DNA from: Polychytrium aggregatum
Taxonomy: Eukaryota > Chytridiomycota > Chytridiomycetes > Polychytriales
Length of the DNA stretch: 64,000 nucleotides
Reading direction: 5' to 3'
Assembly: GCF_025602895.1 (NCBI RefSeq)
Contig: NW_026516276.1
Coordinates: forward strand, 62,001-126,000
Shown: positions 11,045-21,071 of the stretch, one piece after another
Position numbering within the stretch: position 1 is the stretch's first letter
Layout of the letters: each line of letters opens with the position of its first letter
Translations under genes and position numbers: made by a program
The notes under the pieces: model-generated
Databases searched by the model: none
Seen by the model: the letters and a program-made list of their open reading frames with translations, nothing else
Told to the model about the DNA's origin: nothing

Positions 11045-12479
11045 AGCGGCCAGCCAGCATTATCACGCTGCCACCCAAAGCCGCAAAGACGAATACAGCG
11101 CGATAGAACTGAGCTGCTGGGCACTTGCGTCTACGGCAGGGGGGCGGGTGCATTTGGGGGCTGGAGGAAGCGCTCGCGGCCGAGATCGGGGACCTTGCCA
11201 AGCAGCCTTCATCGCGGCAGCGAACATCGCCGCCAGCAGCAGTAGCATCTCCTGCGTCGAGGACCCACCAGCCAGAGGCATCTTTGCACCGAGGATGCTG
11301 CCTGGGACTTGCTTGCATCTCTGGCGAAAGGGTCGTCATCGCGACGAGCCAACAAAGCCGCGGCGCAGAAACGTGCCGTGGTGGCCGGCTGGAACCAGGG
11401 AGGAGAGTGCCCTCGCTGTGGCTCGGCAGCAGAGGTGGCGCCGGTCGGCACATGCACAGTGGTGCCAGCGGAATGCACAGCGGAGGGCGGTTCGGCGCGG
11501 CGCACAGAGAAAGTGTGCGGCAGCGTGCGGCAACGACGCGCACCGGCGCCGCGGTACAACGCATGCCGCGACTGAGTCATTGTGTGCCGCGTGTCGAGCG
11601 CGCGCGTGGCCCGCCACACGGCCTGTCCCACATCCGCTGCACCACTCGCCAGGGGCGGCCCTGCCGCACCCTTGTCGCGCGACGGCGCCCCGGTCTGCGG
11701 CCTTGTTGCGGCCCAGGCGCGCACGGGGTTACAGCCAGCACCAGGGCCCGGGCCGGGGTGCACAGAGACCGGGGGGATTGTGATAGCGCGACGAGACGAG
11801 AGCGAGCAGGAGCGGGCGAGAGGACGCACGGTCTTGCAGGACATTGCGGGCAGTGCACGGAGAGAGCGAGAGAGGGCTCGGCGAGGGCTCGGCGAGAGTC
11901 GCCCACAGCAGCAGCACAGCGGGCCAGCAGGGCATTGTGCAAATTAAGCTCCGCGACAAAGCGCAAAGGCGGCAGCGAAACCTCTGCTGCGTTTTCCGCT
12001 GCACTGTCGACAGCCTTTTCCACTGCACTGTCGGCTTTGGCCCCGCAAGCGGCAGGAACGGGCCCTCGACAGCCCAGCAAGAGCGATCGGCCGTCTCCAA
12101 CCATCCGTCCATCCATCCATCCGTCCATCGCACCCCGACCACCCGCCTCTGCCTCTGTTCGCTTCTGCCCCTGCTCTATTTGATCTGCGCCCTCCCCCCC
12201 CCAGCCCACCGTCTCTGATTCGCCTCGAGTTGCATCGAGTCGCCCCGAGTCCCCAAAGTATCCCTCACCAATATACCACCAGCCGCGCTGGGGGCAACCA
12301 AGCACCCGCACCCACATCCGCATCGGCATCCGCATCCGTCTCCAGCCCACCAGTTGGCCTTTTGCTCGGACAGCTCGTCCTGCGGTCTCCCTTGGCCCCT
12401 CTGTTTGCTCTGTCCGTCCGAGGCATCGCAATTGTCCAGGTAATTGCAAGCTGCCCCAGCCCCATAAGCGTCTCTGCTG
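11045..12479. other. long GC-rich intergenic region
   Basis: Overlapping open frames exist on both strands, as expected at this GC content, but none shows conserved motifs. The stretch holds the peroxiredoxin 3' end and the distal promoter of the gene at 12903. A CGCGACAAA motif occurs at 11952-11960, resembling ones near 30391 and 45301. Short ATCC runs lie near 12104-12127. Confidence 0.45.
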
Positions 12480-12486
12480 TATATAT
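12480..12486 (+). promoter_or_regulatory. TATA-like box of the Ser/Pro-rich gene
   Basis: TATATAT occurs about 420 bases before the ATG at 12903. A long pyrimidine-rich 5' UTR would follow. There is no further support. Confidence 0.4.
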
Positions 12487-12902
12487 CCAATTCGTAGCAT
12501 CAGCAACAGCAGCAACTCTCGGGCTTGCATCGCATGCGCGGTGGGGGGTGGTGCTCCTCCGTGCTGCTCTCTTGGTTTTCTGTCCCTGGGGTCACTTCCG
12601 CCACCCTGTCTCCCAGGGCGCCGCCTGCCGAGGGTCCCCGTGCCTCCTGGGTCTGGTTGAGAGCGAGACTCGAGCATCTTCCCTCCTCCTCTGGTCGCTT
12701 GTTCCCCCTCCCCTCCGCATCTCTGCTGGCCAGCTGCCGATCTGTGGCCGATCGATTGTCGATCTATTGTCGATCGTTTGCTGGACTGTCGCTGATCTAT
12801 TGTCGCTCTATTCCCCGGCCCAGCTCGTCTCTTGTTGCTTAGCGCCAGCATACCCACACCTTCCTTCCTGCCGCACTTCCGTCGCTCCTCCACGCAGCCC
12901 CC

Positions 12903-14630
12903 ATGTTCAAATCCATCGGAAAGGCCATCAAGGGTCTCTGGGGCAAGCGTCCCCGTCGCGGCTCCATGATCATCCACGAGGAAGAGTCCTCGCCAGGAGC
13001 CCTCAGCCCCTCCTCCCCCACTCTGTCCGACTCGGGCTCGACCTACACCCCTTCGTACATGACCCTCACCCGCAACGCTGAGGCGTCCGTCAATGACATT
13101 GCCAACCTCGCCACGGCCGATCCTGCCTCGTGGACCCAGCGTCTCGACGGTGACTCGGCCTCCCACCACCGATGTTCTTCCGGATACAGCTCCTCGGCTC
13201 ATGGCCATGAGTCCGAAGCCTCGACCGTGTGCTCCTGCTGCAGCCCGTCCCTCACCGAGCGGCCGCTCAAGTCTCGCCCCACCTGGCAGTCGTCCAAGCG
13301 ACCCGTCTCGCCCACGGACTCGTCCATGACCTCGCCATCGCCCTCCATCCCATCTGCTGCCCCCGCCCGCTGCGATGGGTCGCCTCGAGAAAGGCACCAG
13401 GACATGTTCCCGTCCAGCCTCATCCCAGATGAGCCGTGCCCGCCCCCTCGGCGCTGCCGTCCTTCCTTCGATAGCCTTCCGCGTCGGTCCGTTGACTCCA
13501 GCAAGCTCGAGAAAATGGCGGCGGCAGCGGCGACGGACCCAAGCGCTGGGTCGGCTCGCTCCTCTACCGTGCCCACGTCGCCGACCGCTGCCGTCGATCC
13601 GTACGACGAGCTTGCCCAGAATGTCTCCTATCTCAACGGCGCCTTTGCCCGGGTGATGAGCGCCCAGAAGAAGAAAAAGGACATGCTTGTCAAGCATAGC
13701 AGCGATCCGTACGAGTCGGTGGCCATGTCGCGACAGCCCACCGGTCGCTCAGTTCGCTCGATCCAGTCCGCCAGCTCGACCATCACTTCGCCCGTCTCGT
13801 CGTCGTACTATGCCACCTCCCACGGCGCCAGCAGCATCCACCAACGCAAGCGCTCCGACCAGACCGACATGACCTTTGCCACCGAGACCACCCACTGCGA
13901 CGACCCGGCCGACAAGATCAAGCGCGTGTACAGCAACACATCATCTCGGCACGAAAAGCCGTACTATGGCATCGACGCCCACACCTACCACTCCAACCCG
14001 CTCGCCGACTTGGTGCTGGATCTGAAGGAGATGAATATGGACGAGCTCGGCGAAAAATACACGGCGCAGGGACTGCTGCTGAGTCCAAAGTCCTTCCACT
14101 CTGAATTCACAACGGCAACGAGCTGCAGCTTTGTCGAGCACGACCTGGTTGTCGAGCTGCAGCCGGCCAACATCGTCAATGAGATCAACATGGACCGCAA
14201 CCTGCACTTCAACAAGGCCGATGCCGTTGCGACACCCAGGGCCGAGACGCCCAAGCCCTTCAAGTCCATGAAGGCCAGCACCGAGGACCTGCTCAAGCTC
14301 ATGAACGACAAGCAGCAGCGCGGCGTTGGCAATGCCTCGGTCTCACCCAAGATGACTGTGCTGCAGTCCAGCCCGGCCAGCCCAAGCAGCCCGATGAGCC
14401 CGATTAGCCCGATTAGCCCGATCAGCCCAAGCAGCCCTTACAACAGCCCGTCACCGCTCTCGGCTTCGGTGCAGCACTCTCCGCCGGCAAGGCGTCAGCC
14501 TCGTACCTTCAGCCGCCGTGACGCTGACGGCGACTGGATCTGCGACACTCACTCCAACTTTGACTGCCCGGCATGCACAGGTCTGCTGGATCGGATCGTG
14601 GTCAAGACGGACGTGCACGTCATCGCCTGA
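12903..14630 (+). CDS. Ser/Pro-rich protein of unknown function
   Basis: One uninterrupted frame of 575 residues. The start is chosen because the N-terminus MFKSIGKAIKGLWGKRPRR is amphipathic and basic, which may bind membranes, and a C-rich leader precedes it. The middle is low-complexity Ser, Thr and Pro with many SP sites, likely phosphorylation targets. Around residues 490-510 there is a tandem SPISP array. The C-terminal 35 residues are better ordered: DGDWICDTHSNFDCPACTG has a C-x8-C-x2-C arrangement with a His, perhaps a small zinc site. No transmembrane segment is seen. I recognise no family. A 706-codon antisense frame overlaps its 5' half and is judged a shadow. Confidence 0.7.
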   Translation: MFKSIGKAIKGLWGKRPRRGSMIIHEEESSPGALSPSSPTLSDSGSTYTPSYMTLTRNAEASVNDIANLATADPASWTQRLDGDSASHHRCSSGYSSSAHGHESEASTVCSCCSPSLTERPLKSRPTWQSSKRPVSPTDSSMTSPSPSIPSAAPARCDGSPRERHQDMFPSSLIPDEPCPPPRRCRPSFDSLPRRSVDSSKLEKMAAAAATDPSAGSARSSTVPTSPTAAVDPYDELAQNVSYLNGAFARVMSAQKKKKDMLVKHSSDPYESVAMSRQPTGRSVRSIQSASSTITSPVSSSYYATSHGASSIHQRKRSDQTDMTFATETTHCDDPADKIKRVYSNTSSRHEKPYYGIDAHTYHSNPLADLVLDLKEMNMDELGEKYTAQGLLLSPKSFHSEFTTATSCSFVEHDLVVELQPANIVNEINMDRNLHFNKADAVATPRAETPKPFKSMKASTEDLLKLMNDKQQRGVGNASVSPKMTVLQSSPASPSSPMSPISPISPISPSSPYNSPSPLSASVQHSPPARRQPRTFSRRDADGDWICDTHSNFDCPACTGLLDRIVVKTDVHVIA

Positions 14631-16482
14631 GCGGCCGTGCCCCCAGTCCCAAACGACCAAGATCTGCCAGCGGCCCCTCTCGGCTTCGCGTATGCTTTCC
14701 CAGAAGCTTCTCCCCATCACCTTCGCTGTGCCCTTTCTGACTCTTGTTTCCCCCCCCCGGGCATCGTTTCCCTCCCTTCCTCTCCCGCTCGGTCCGTTCC
14801 CACCCAGTGACGCCACCATTCCTCAATCCTGCCGTCCATCTTCCCTTGCTGTCTTTCTGTGTTCTGCACTTTTACCCTCCCGTGTTATGCCGTTGCTTTC
14901 CTCCTCTTGCGTATACATAGATTTTGGATTCCTTGGGTCCGTTGTGGTGCCCGAGCTTCTCGGCCCGGCCTTGGAGATGTCCTGTTGATGCACACCCGTG
15001 TCTCGCTGGCTTCGTCGGAGCCGTGATTGCCTGGAGCGCCACCGCCCACTAACTCTGTCTTGTTTTGCCTTGCTTGTTCTGTCTTTTTCTCTTCCCTTTA
15101 CCTGATATTCTTCGATGGCGCTTCGGCTCGCTGCCTGTTGTGCGTGAGTCGGTGTTTTCTTGCCTCTATCTTTTAATCCGCTATCCACTGTCACTTCTGG
15201 CGTCGCCGCTCTCGACTTTGAGATGCGCGAACACCTTCCTTTGGCCCCCGTCCCCAGTATCCCACGCCCACTCCAAACCCTTTCCTTTCCTTCGCGGCAT
15301 GGGGTTGTGGTGGCTTTCGTCCGTTTGTCCTCTGTGGCTGGCGTTGATCCAAGTCGCCCTCGTTTCCCCCTTCCTTCATGGTCCAATTGTCGCACTCCAC
15401 CTAATTGAAGCCCCGTCCTATTCCGTTTATTGTCTTTTTCTCGATTCCTCTATTGATCTCTGAAGATGGTGCAGCACCCGATATCTCGATCGAACCAACT
15501 CACCCCCATCCGTCCGCATTGTTTGATGGGCTCTCCAGATGTACTGGATGTGAGTGTGGCAGGGAGGGGCGCCCTTAGAAACAACCCTCGATTGTTCGTG
15601 CTCATCCATATCACATCGGCGCAGAGCCCGAGACAACGTCCAGTCAACCATCTGCAACACATGAACGCTGCCATGCCGTGCCGGATCGCTGGCACAACAA
15701 CACAGCCCAGGGCCAACCCTGGTCGCAAATCACGTGGACACACACACACACACTTGCTCGCTTGTGTTGGAATTGAGAAACAAATACATTTCTTTGGCAG
15801 CGATCATCATCAAACACATCGACCATGTTCCCAAAAAGAATCAAAGAGTCTACGACAGCAAAACAGGGGGGGGGAGAGCAAGCAGAAAGACAAAACAGAG
15901 CAGAACTAAACAGAGTAGAACTAAACAAAGTAGAGCAGAGCAGAGCAGAACTAAACAGCAGAGGAAGAAGGCACCACACATCCGCATCGCAGATGCCATT
16001 TTATCGGCAGAATAAATAGAGTCAAGGCAGATTGAGAGAGGGAGGGAGAGGGTGGAAGGAAAACAAATCATATACAAGGCCAGACCACAGTGTGCAGGGA
16101 TGATGAAAGAAGGCAGCGATCCATGAGCGGCTCGCAGCGAATTGCTTCATCGCTGATCGGGAAAGCCGTCCGACACGACGCTCAAGGCCAAGAAGGACTC
16201 GACCGCAATGCAGCGAAGGGGGTCCGAGTCCGACTGGGAGGTGACGCCGACGGTGGAGAGCGACTGGGTGGAGGGCACTGGGTGCCGAGCCCAGACAGGA
16301 GGATGTGTGTTTGATTCAAGAAGGGTGGGTGTTTCTTGAGCGTTTTCTTGATGTTCGGCCGCCTCTATGTCGGCAGAAGACGGCGGCCTCGGGAGGCGGG
16401 GGGACGGGAAGGACATTCGCCGGCCGGGTCGGCGTCCCGGGAAGGGGAGGGAGGGGATGGGTGGAAGGGAGAGGAGGGGCCC
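14631..16482. other. convergent intergenic region
   Basis: This lies between a plus-strand and a minus-strand gene, so both 3' ends fall here. The first 800 bases are strongly pyrimidine-rich. A CA dinucleotide run lies near 15739-15752, and GGGA-rich sequence near 16035-16050 and 16430-16480. I see no gene. Confidence 0.5.
15893..15962. repeat. imperfect GAACTAAACAG / AGAGC tandem repeat
   Basis: Units such as GCAGAACTAAACAGAGTA recur about three times with variation, separated by a short AGAGC run. Confidence 0.7.
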
Positions 16483-16770
16483 TTAGACCTTGCTGGCGAC
16501 GCACTTCTCGCCCATCAGACGGTCCGAGAGGCGAGCAGTGGCATCCTGCCGGCAGGACTGGATGTTGGGGCAGGCATGAGCCTCCGGCAGCCGGTGCCGC
16601 GAGCAAAACTTGGAGGCACAGTATCGGCAATCGCCGACGATTTTGACGGCGCGATCAGTGCAGCCGAGGGCCGAGCATTTGGACGAGTTCTTCTTTGGGG
16701 CCGGAGCGGGCTGCGGGGGGGCCTCGGTGGGCAGCTGGGAGAGTTCGGAGGAAGCTTGGGCGGCGGACAT
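16483..16770 (-). CDS. AN1-type zinc-finger protein
   Basis: An intronless frame of 95 residues, starting MSAAQASSELSQLPTEA. The frame stays open upstream, but this Met lies about 120 bases after a TATA box and the extra sequence looks like promoter. The first 35 residues are Ala/Pro-rich linker. Residues 36-80 form an AN1-like finger: C-x4-C, ten residues, C-x2-C (CRYC), then FCSRHRLPEAHAC. This is the usual AN1 spacing except that the first pair is C-x4-C instead of C-x2-C. Short AN1 proteins in fungi act in proteasome and stress responses; that role here is by analogy only. Pro-rich N-terminus plus a single C-terminal finger is a common layout. Confidence 0.8.
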   Translation of the reverse strand: MSAAQASSELSQLPTEAPPQPAPAPKKNSSKCSALGCTDRAVKIVGDCRYCASKFCSRHRLPEAHACPNIQSCRQDATARLSDRLMGEKCVASKV

Positions 16771-16892
16771 GGCGGCTGGAACTGGAGCTGGGGGGAGGGG
16801 CTGGCTTGAGCTGGGACGGCGACGAGAAAAAGAGCTTGAGAGAGCTTGAGAGCGAAGCGGATGCGGCCTGGCTGGACGGAGCGAAGCTGCGG

Positions 16893-16900
16893 TATTTATA
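16893..16900 (-). promoter_or_regulatory. TATA box of the AN1 gene
   Basis: On the minus strand the sequence reads TATAAATA, 123 bases before the ATG at 16770, in a GC-rich setting. Confidence 0.65.
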
Positions 16901-17168
16901 GCCCGGCGGAGGGGCAGCAGGACTGCGGTCGGTGGGGGCGACGAAGCAAACAAGCGACACGGGCGCACAGCAGGGCTGATCGCTCCATCCAACAGACCGC
17001 CAATCCCGAGGACATCGCCGCGCATCCGCTGGAAGGCCATACCCGACGGCGATGCTGGGGGGGGGCGACGGTGCGTCTGGCTGGGCGGGTTGGGCATCGA
17101 GCAGATGCTCTAAGTCCTGTGATGCGGTATCATTCTCGCGGCGATATCGTCCCTCGGATGATACCCCG

Positions 17169-17254
17169 AGTTGGATTGTATTCACTCTTGAGTTGTATTC
17201 ACTCTCGGGTTGTATTCACTCTTGAGTCGTATTCACTCTTGAGTCGTATTCACC
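17169..17254. repeat. 17-base tandem repeat, five copies
   Basis: The unit GAGTTGTATTCACTCTT recurs five times with one or two changes per copy. Confidence 0.9.
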
Positions 17255-17268
17255 ATTAGTCTGTCCTT

Positions 17269-17329
17269 CATCCTCCACCATCCTCCACCATCCTCCATCC
17301 TCCACCATCCACTTCCATCCTCCACCATC
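17269..17329. repeat. CATCCTCCAC tandem repeat
   Basis: Imperfect copies of CATCCTCCAC directly follow the 17-base array. Confidence 0.85.
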
Positions 17330-17867
17330 GCTCCCGATAAGACCAGCGAAGCCCAAGGAAGATTTCGTTGTTTGGCCGCCCGATGGCGAGCGCGAGGCAG
17401 CTGACGGCGTCACATTGGCCGCGCCGAGAAGCGAGGGCGCCGCGAGAGCCGCCGAGGCCGCGGCGAGGCCAGCCGAGGGCGGTGTTTGCAGCGGCGTTCG
17501 GAACATCCGCTGATGCTGTTCCAGCCGAGAACAAAGGCGCGGCCGCGGAAAACAAAGACGTGGCATGACTCGCGCGGCCAGCAAATGTCAGCAGCACAGA
17601 CCACAGCACTGATGCTGTGGACCCTGCAGCCGCATCGCCCACTGTCTGTGTGTTGCTCCTTGGCTTCCAGGTCTGCGCGCTGCCCGTGTGACCCTTGCGT
17701 CATCGCCGGTGCGCGTTCGCTGTGTCGTGACGTGTTGCTGCCGAGAACGCCAGAGAGCACGCCGAGGCGCGTCTCGCTGTCGCCTCGGGTCTCGCCGTGC
17801 CAACCAGGGCGGACGCGCACGTGACGCGACCCTGGCGCTGCTTCATGTTCATGTCCGATGGTGTGTC

Positions 17868-17923
17868 CTTCTGTCCTGGCGCTTCTGTCCTGGCGCTTCT
17901 GTCCTGGCGCTTCTGTCCTGGCG
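17868..17923. repeat. 14-base tandem repeat, four copies
   Basis: The unit CTTCTGTCCTGGCG repeats exactly about four times. Confidence 0.9.
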
Positions 17924-18125
17924 ACGCTGCTGCTGCACGCTCGCAAGCCTTCCGCGCATAGTAGCATCCTGTTCCAATAAGGGCGGGCTGTATTGGCAAC
18001 CGAGCACACGCACAACCGAGCGCTTTCGCCGCCGCGACATACCAAGCCGCTCCTCACCCGATACCAAATGTGTGATCGTCGTCACCAACAAATAGCGGCA
18101 ACCACGCGGCGCAACCAGCTCGGCC

Positions 18126-19751
18126 TCACTGCGGCGCTGACGGAGTCGACCCTGGCTGCCCTTGCTTGGTCGTGAGCCATCGATAGTACTGCACAACAAA
18201 GTCTTCCTGGAACTTTGTCTCGATCGCCTTTGGGCTTCTGCGGAGTCGCAGGTACTGGATCGACCGATCGGGAGTGCTCACCAACGCTTCCCGCAGCAGC
18301 CAGCAGCACGCAATCACACCTGCTCTGCCGACACCTACAGAGGTTCAAGTTCATGGATGCAATGAGGGCGGGCATTGCCATTAGCATCAGCGTCGGACCA
18401 GCGCACACCAAGCCGCATCCGTATCGATCTCGATTGGCTCATCGCTGACCTCCCCGACAATGGCAGAGAATATTGACGCCATTCGATGTTCGCTTTGTAA
18501 CCTCCTTGAGAACCTCCTCGACATCGTCTATTGATTTTGGCGCGTAACCTTCGGCTATGGGTATTCTGCGATGAGAGGACCACCCAACAATAAGATAATG
18601 GATCCATGGGGCCTTCCCAGAGCAGATCGTTCTATCGGCCTGCTCCTCTAGCCGCGACAGGGCTTCTTTCCTTCGGCCGGCTCGGTCGTCTGCGATCGAA
18701 TCTCGTTGTTCCTCGATGCCCACCTTATAACATCAATCCCTTGTCCCGCAGCAGCAGCTTGGTACTTGTCCCAAGGCGCCCCCAGATACTCGAGCTCGGT
18801 GTTATCGAGGCAACTGAGGGTGGTTCCGTTCGTAGTATAAATGCAAAATTGGCTGGTCAATACAGATCTCGAGGACATCTTGCCTCCCCTTGTCGCTCGC
18901 TGCGAGCCACCCTGACAATCATGTTTCTTCTCCGCAATCGGGTGGCAAGCATCGGCGGACCGGCTACAGAGCATAGTCCATACTTGACGACAAGCCGGAC
19001 TCCCGTCGACGCTATCCGCTCAAAGTCCATATTCAAGTCGCGGCTGATCATCGCTGTGGCAGAAGATTGCAATGATATCTGGTTTCAGACCTCGGTGAAT
19101 ACCCCTCTGACCGATGCTCGTTATGATCTGTCCGCTCTGAACTGCGAATCGCTCCGTCGACAGTGACATGATCAGCCTCCATCTGTTGCAGCCATCCACG
19201 ACCATCCAGTTCAACCACGCTCTCCCAACCTGGGGCGCCGTACCTCGACCATTCACTGGCCCAGTGTCCAGTCGGACTTTTTTGCCCGGACATGAGCTCA
19301 GAGCAAAGTTGCCGGGCTTGGCTGCTGGCACCCGCGAAGGACGGGTGTTCTGGGCCGCCGGGCTTGGTACATCGGTCGTTGATCGAGCACTCGGGCCAGC
19401 TGCGTCTTGCTGCTCGTCCTCGGTCGGGTCACAGAGGACGCTGTCGATCGGGCATAGCCCGGCCTCGGCCTTTTCCAGATCCTCGCGCCCGTGGTTAGAC
19501 TGCAGCAGTTCCGCACTCTCGGGCCGGTCTTGGGATCGACTTGGCTCGCCGTTGGGCCGCTCGACACACAGTGGTGGTGCTGCCTGTTTGTTGGGCGGCC
19601 GCGGTTGGATTTTTGCCAGCAGGTCGTCTCCGAGCCCTCGCGGATCCGGTGGCAGGACAAGGTCGAGCTCGGGCGGAATCAGCCATGAGATGTTAATGGG
19701 GTGGGTGTGCGAGGTTCGGGGTTGGATCCCAAACGGCTTGAAAAAGTCCAT
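18126..19751 (-). CDS. dual-specificity protein phosphatase (CDKN3/KAP-like)
   Basis: Five exons on the minus strand: 19751-19244, 19053-18984, 18813-18724, 18565-18450 and 18334-18126, encoding 330 residues. The catalytic loop is split by an intron and reads ILCHCRGGVGRAG, matching HC-x5-R with nucleophile C259. Before it come NTELEYLGAPWDKYQ and IPIAEGYAPKSIDD, the layout of CDKN3-type and related small phosphatases. The N-terminus HPINISWLIPPEL and a later SSCPGKK segment also fit that group, but about 100 low-complexity Pro/Ser/Glu-rich residues lie between them. The second exon's acceptor is the least certain junction. The C-terminus (EDFVVQYYRWL) is helical. Likely substrates are phosphoproteins of cell-cycle or stress signalling, which is inference. 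Confidence 0.85.
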
Positions 19752-21071
19752 CGCAGCGATCGATCCAGGCCACGCGAGGCTGCTCTTGGCTGCTGTTGCG
19801 GCAGACTGTGGCGGCGAGCTGCGGCGTTCTCGGTCCGGGTGAGTCTTGGCGACCTTTCTGGTCGGCGAGGTTGCGGGTATTCGGGACGGAGGGAGAGCCT
19901 GAAACGGCCTGTCGGCAGCGTACCAGCTGGTGGGCGTGGATCGGGCAGCGGCAATTGCGCCAGAGGGCCTTGCTGATGGAGGAGCGTTTCCAAGAAGGGC
20001 CAGTGTCACTGGCGAGACGGCAGGCGATGAGGCGGACGGGCCGGAGCGCAGGGGAGAGGAGTGCAGCCAATGCTCCAAGCTCGGTGCAGAGCCGATGGTG
20101 CTCGAGACCGCTCGGGTTGTTCGAGACAGCTTGGGTTGGCCCAAGCAGACGCAGAAGCGCTGCCCCCAGAGCAGGATCATCGGCAGTCGCCGGGCGCGGG
20201 GATCCGAGCCAAGGTTTTCCTGCCCCTCCAGTGCATTGACCAGCTGCGTCCGTTGGCGGGAATCGTTCAGCTATCGTCCAGCTATCGACTGTCGCACTCG
20301 AGCAGTCGAATCAGAGAGTCGGGCCGTCTCGGTTGATGCCCAGGACGACTCGGCGTCCGCATTGCCACCGCCTCAATCACTGCACGTCGTCTGGCGATTG
20401 GGCTCTCACCGACATTGTGGTGTCGCCTCTGCAGCAACGGCTATGGCTGCCCAGTGCTGGCTGATCCCCAAGGTTGTTTCGGTCGACAGGCGACCTCCGA
20501 AGGATGCGCTCCGATCCACCACGCTGCGGAAGATGATTCCGCCTGTGTAGTCTGCCTGCCCACTCTTGCTCAAGGAATAGCAAACATCACTTCATCGACA
20601 ACAGGCTTCTCACGCTGTGCTCTGCATTTGGTGTTGCATCTCCCCGCAGAGCGGCTGTTGGTATTTGCACAGCTCGCGACATGGTGAGGGCTGCGACTGC
20701 GAGTACCTAGCCCGGCTCGCTCGGAGGAACTCAATGGCAACCGGATTCCTTTGGAGGAATGCTGCGGGTTGAATGCAATTGGGCACTCTCGACCACCGAG
20801 ACTTTGGGTCCGAGTCTGCCCCGGCCATGCATCGGATTCTCGGCATCGCAACGCAGTTGTATCAGCGACACTGGCTTCCGACCAGGATCCAGTCCCGGGT
20901 GCAGGCGCCAGCACGGCTGGACGGATTCCCGAGCAGAGCCGGTTCGTCCGTCATGGGCTGTCCTTTGGCTCCTTCAAGCCGGCCCGCCAGAGCGGCTGGT
21001 CTCCATCGCTTCTCCAGACCCGATCCTCGAGCAAACAGCCCACGGTCCCTCTCCCAGATATCCTCCAAGCC
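19752..21071. other. divergent promoter region between phosphatase and RTT106
   Basis: The two flanking genes point away from each other. The phosphatase frame stays open upstream to about 20180 and the RTT106 frame to about 20751, but the extra translated sequence looks like shadow. I see no separate gene. Confidence 0.5.

Larger units (their letters stand above)
16901..18125. other. intergenic region with three minisatellites
   Basis: This holds the distal promoter of the AN1 gene and the 3' flank of the phosphatase gene. A minus-strand frame near 17520-17330 could encode an Ala/Ser/Pro-rich peptide (MFRTPLQTPPSAGLAAAS), but nothing else supports it. Three tandem repeats are listed separately. 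Confidence 0.45.

Noticed and set aside
11037-11564. minus-strand frame ending in a hydrophobic segment (FYRAVFVFAALGGSVIMLAG)
   Set aside because: Only one hydrophobic stretch, no start or splice context, and it overlaps the peroxiredoxin 3' end.
11577-13697. 706-codon minus-strand open frame
   Set aside because: It overlaps the 5' half of the Ser/Pro-rich gene and its promoter. The product is Gly/Arg-rich with no motif, as expected for the complement of GC-rich coding DNA.
17216-17584. minus-strand Ala/Ser-rich frame resembling a mitochondrial leader
   Set aside because: No following exon could be found, and the plus strand gives an equally plausible frame.
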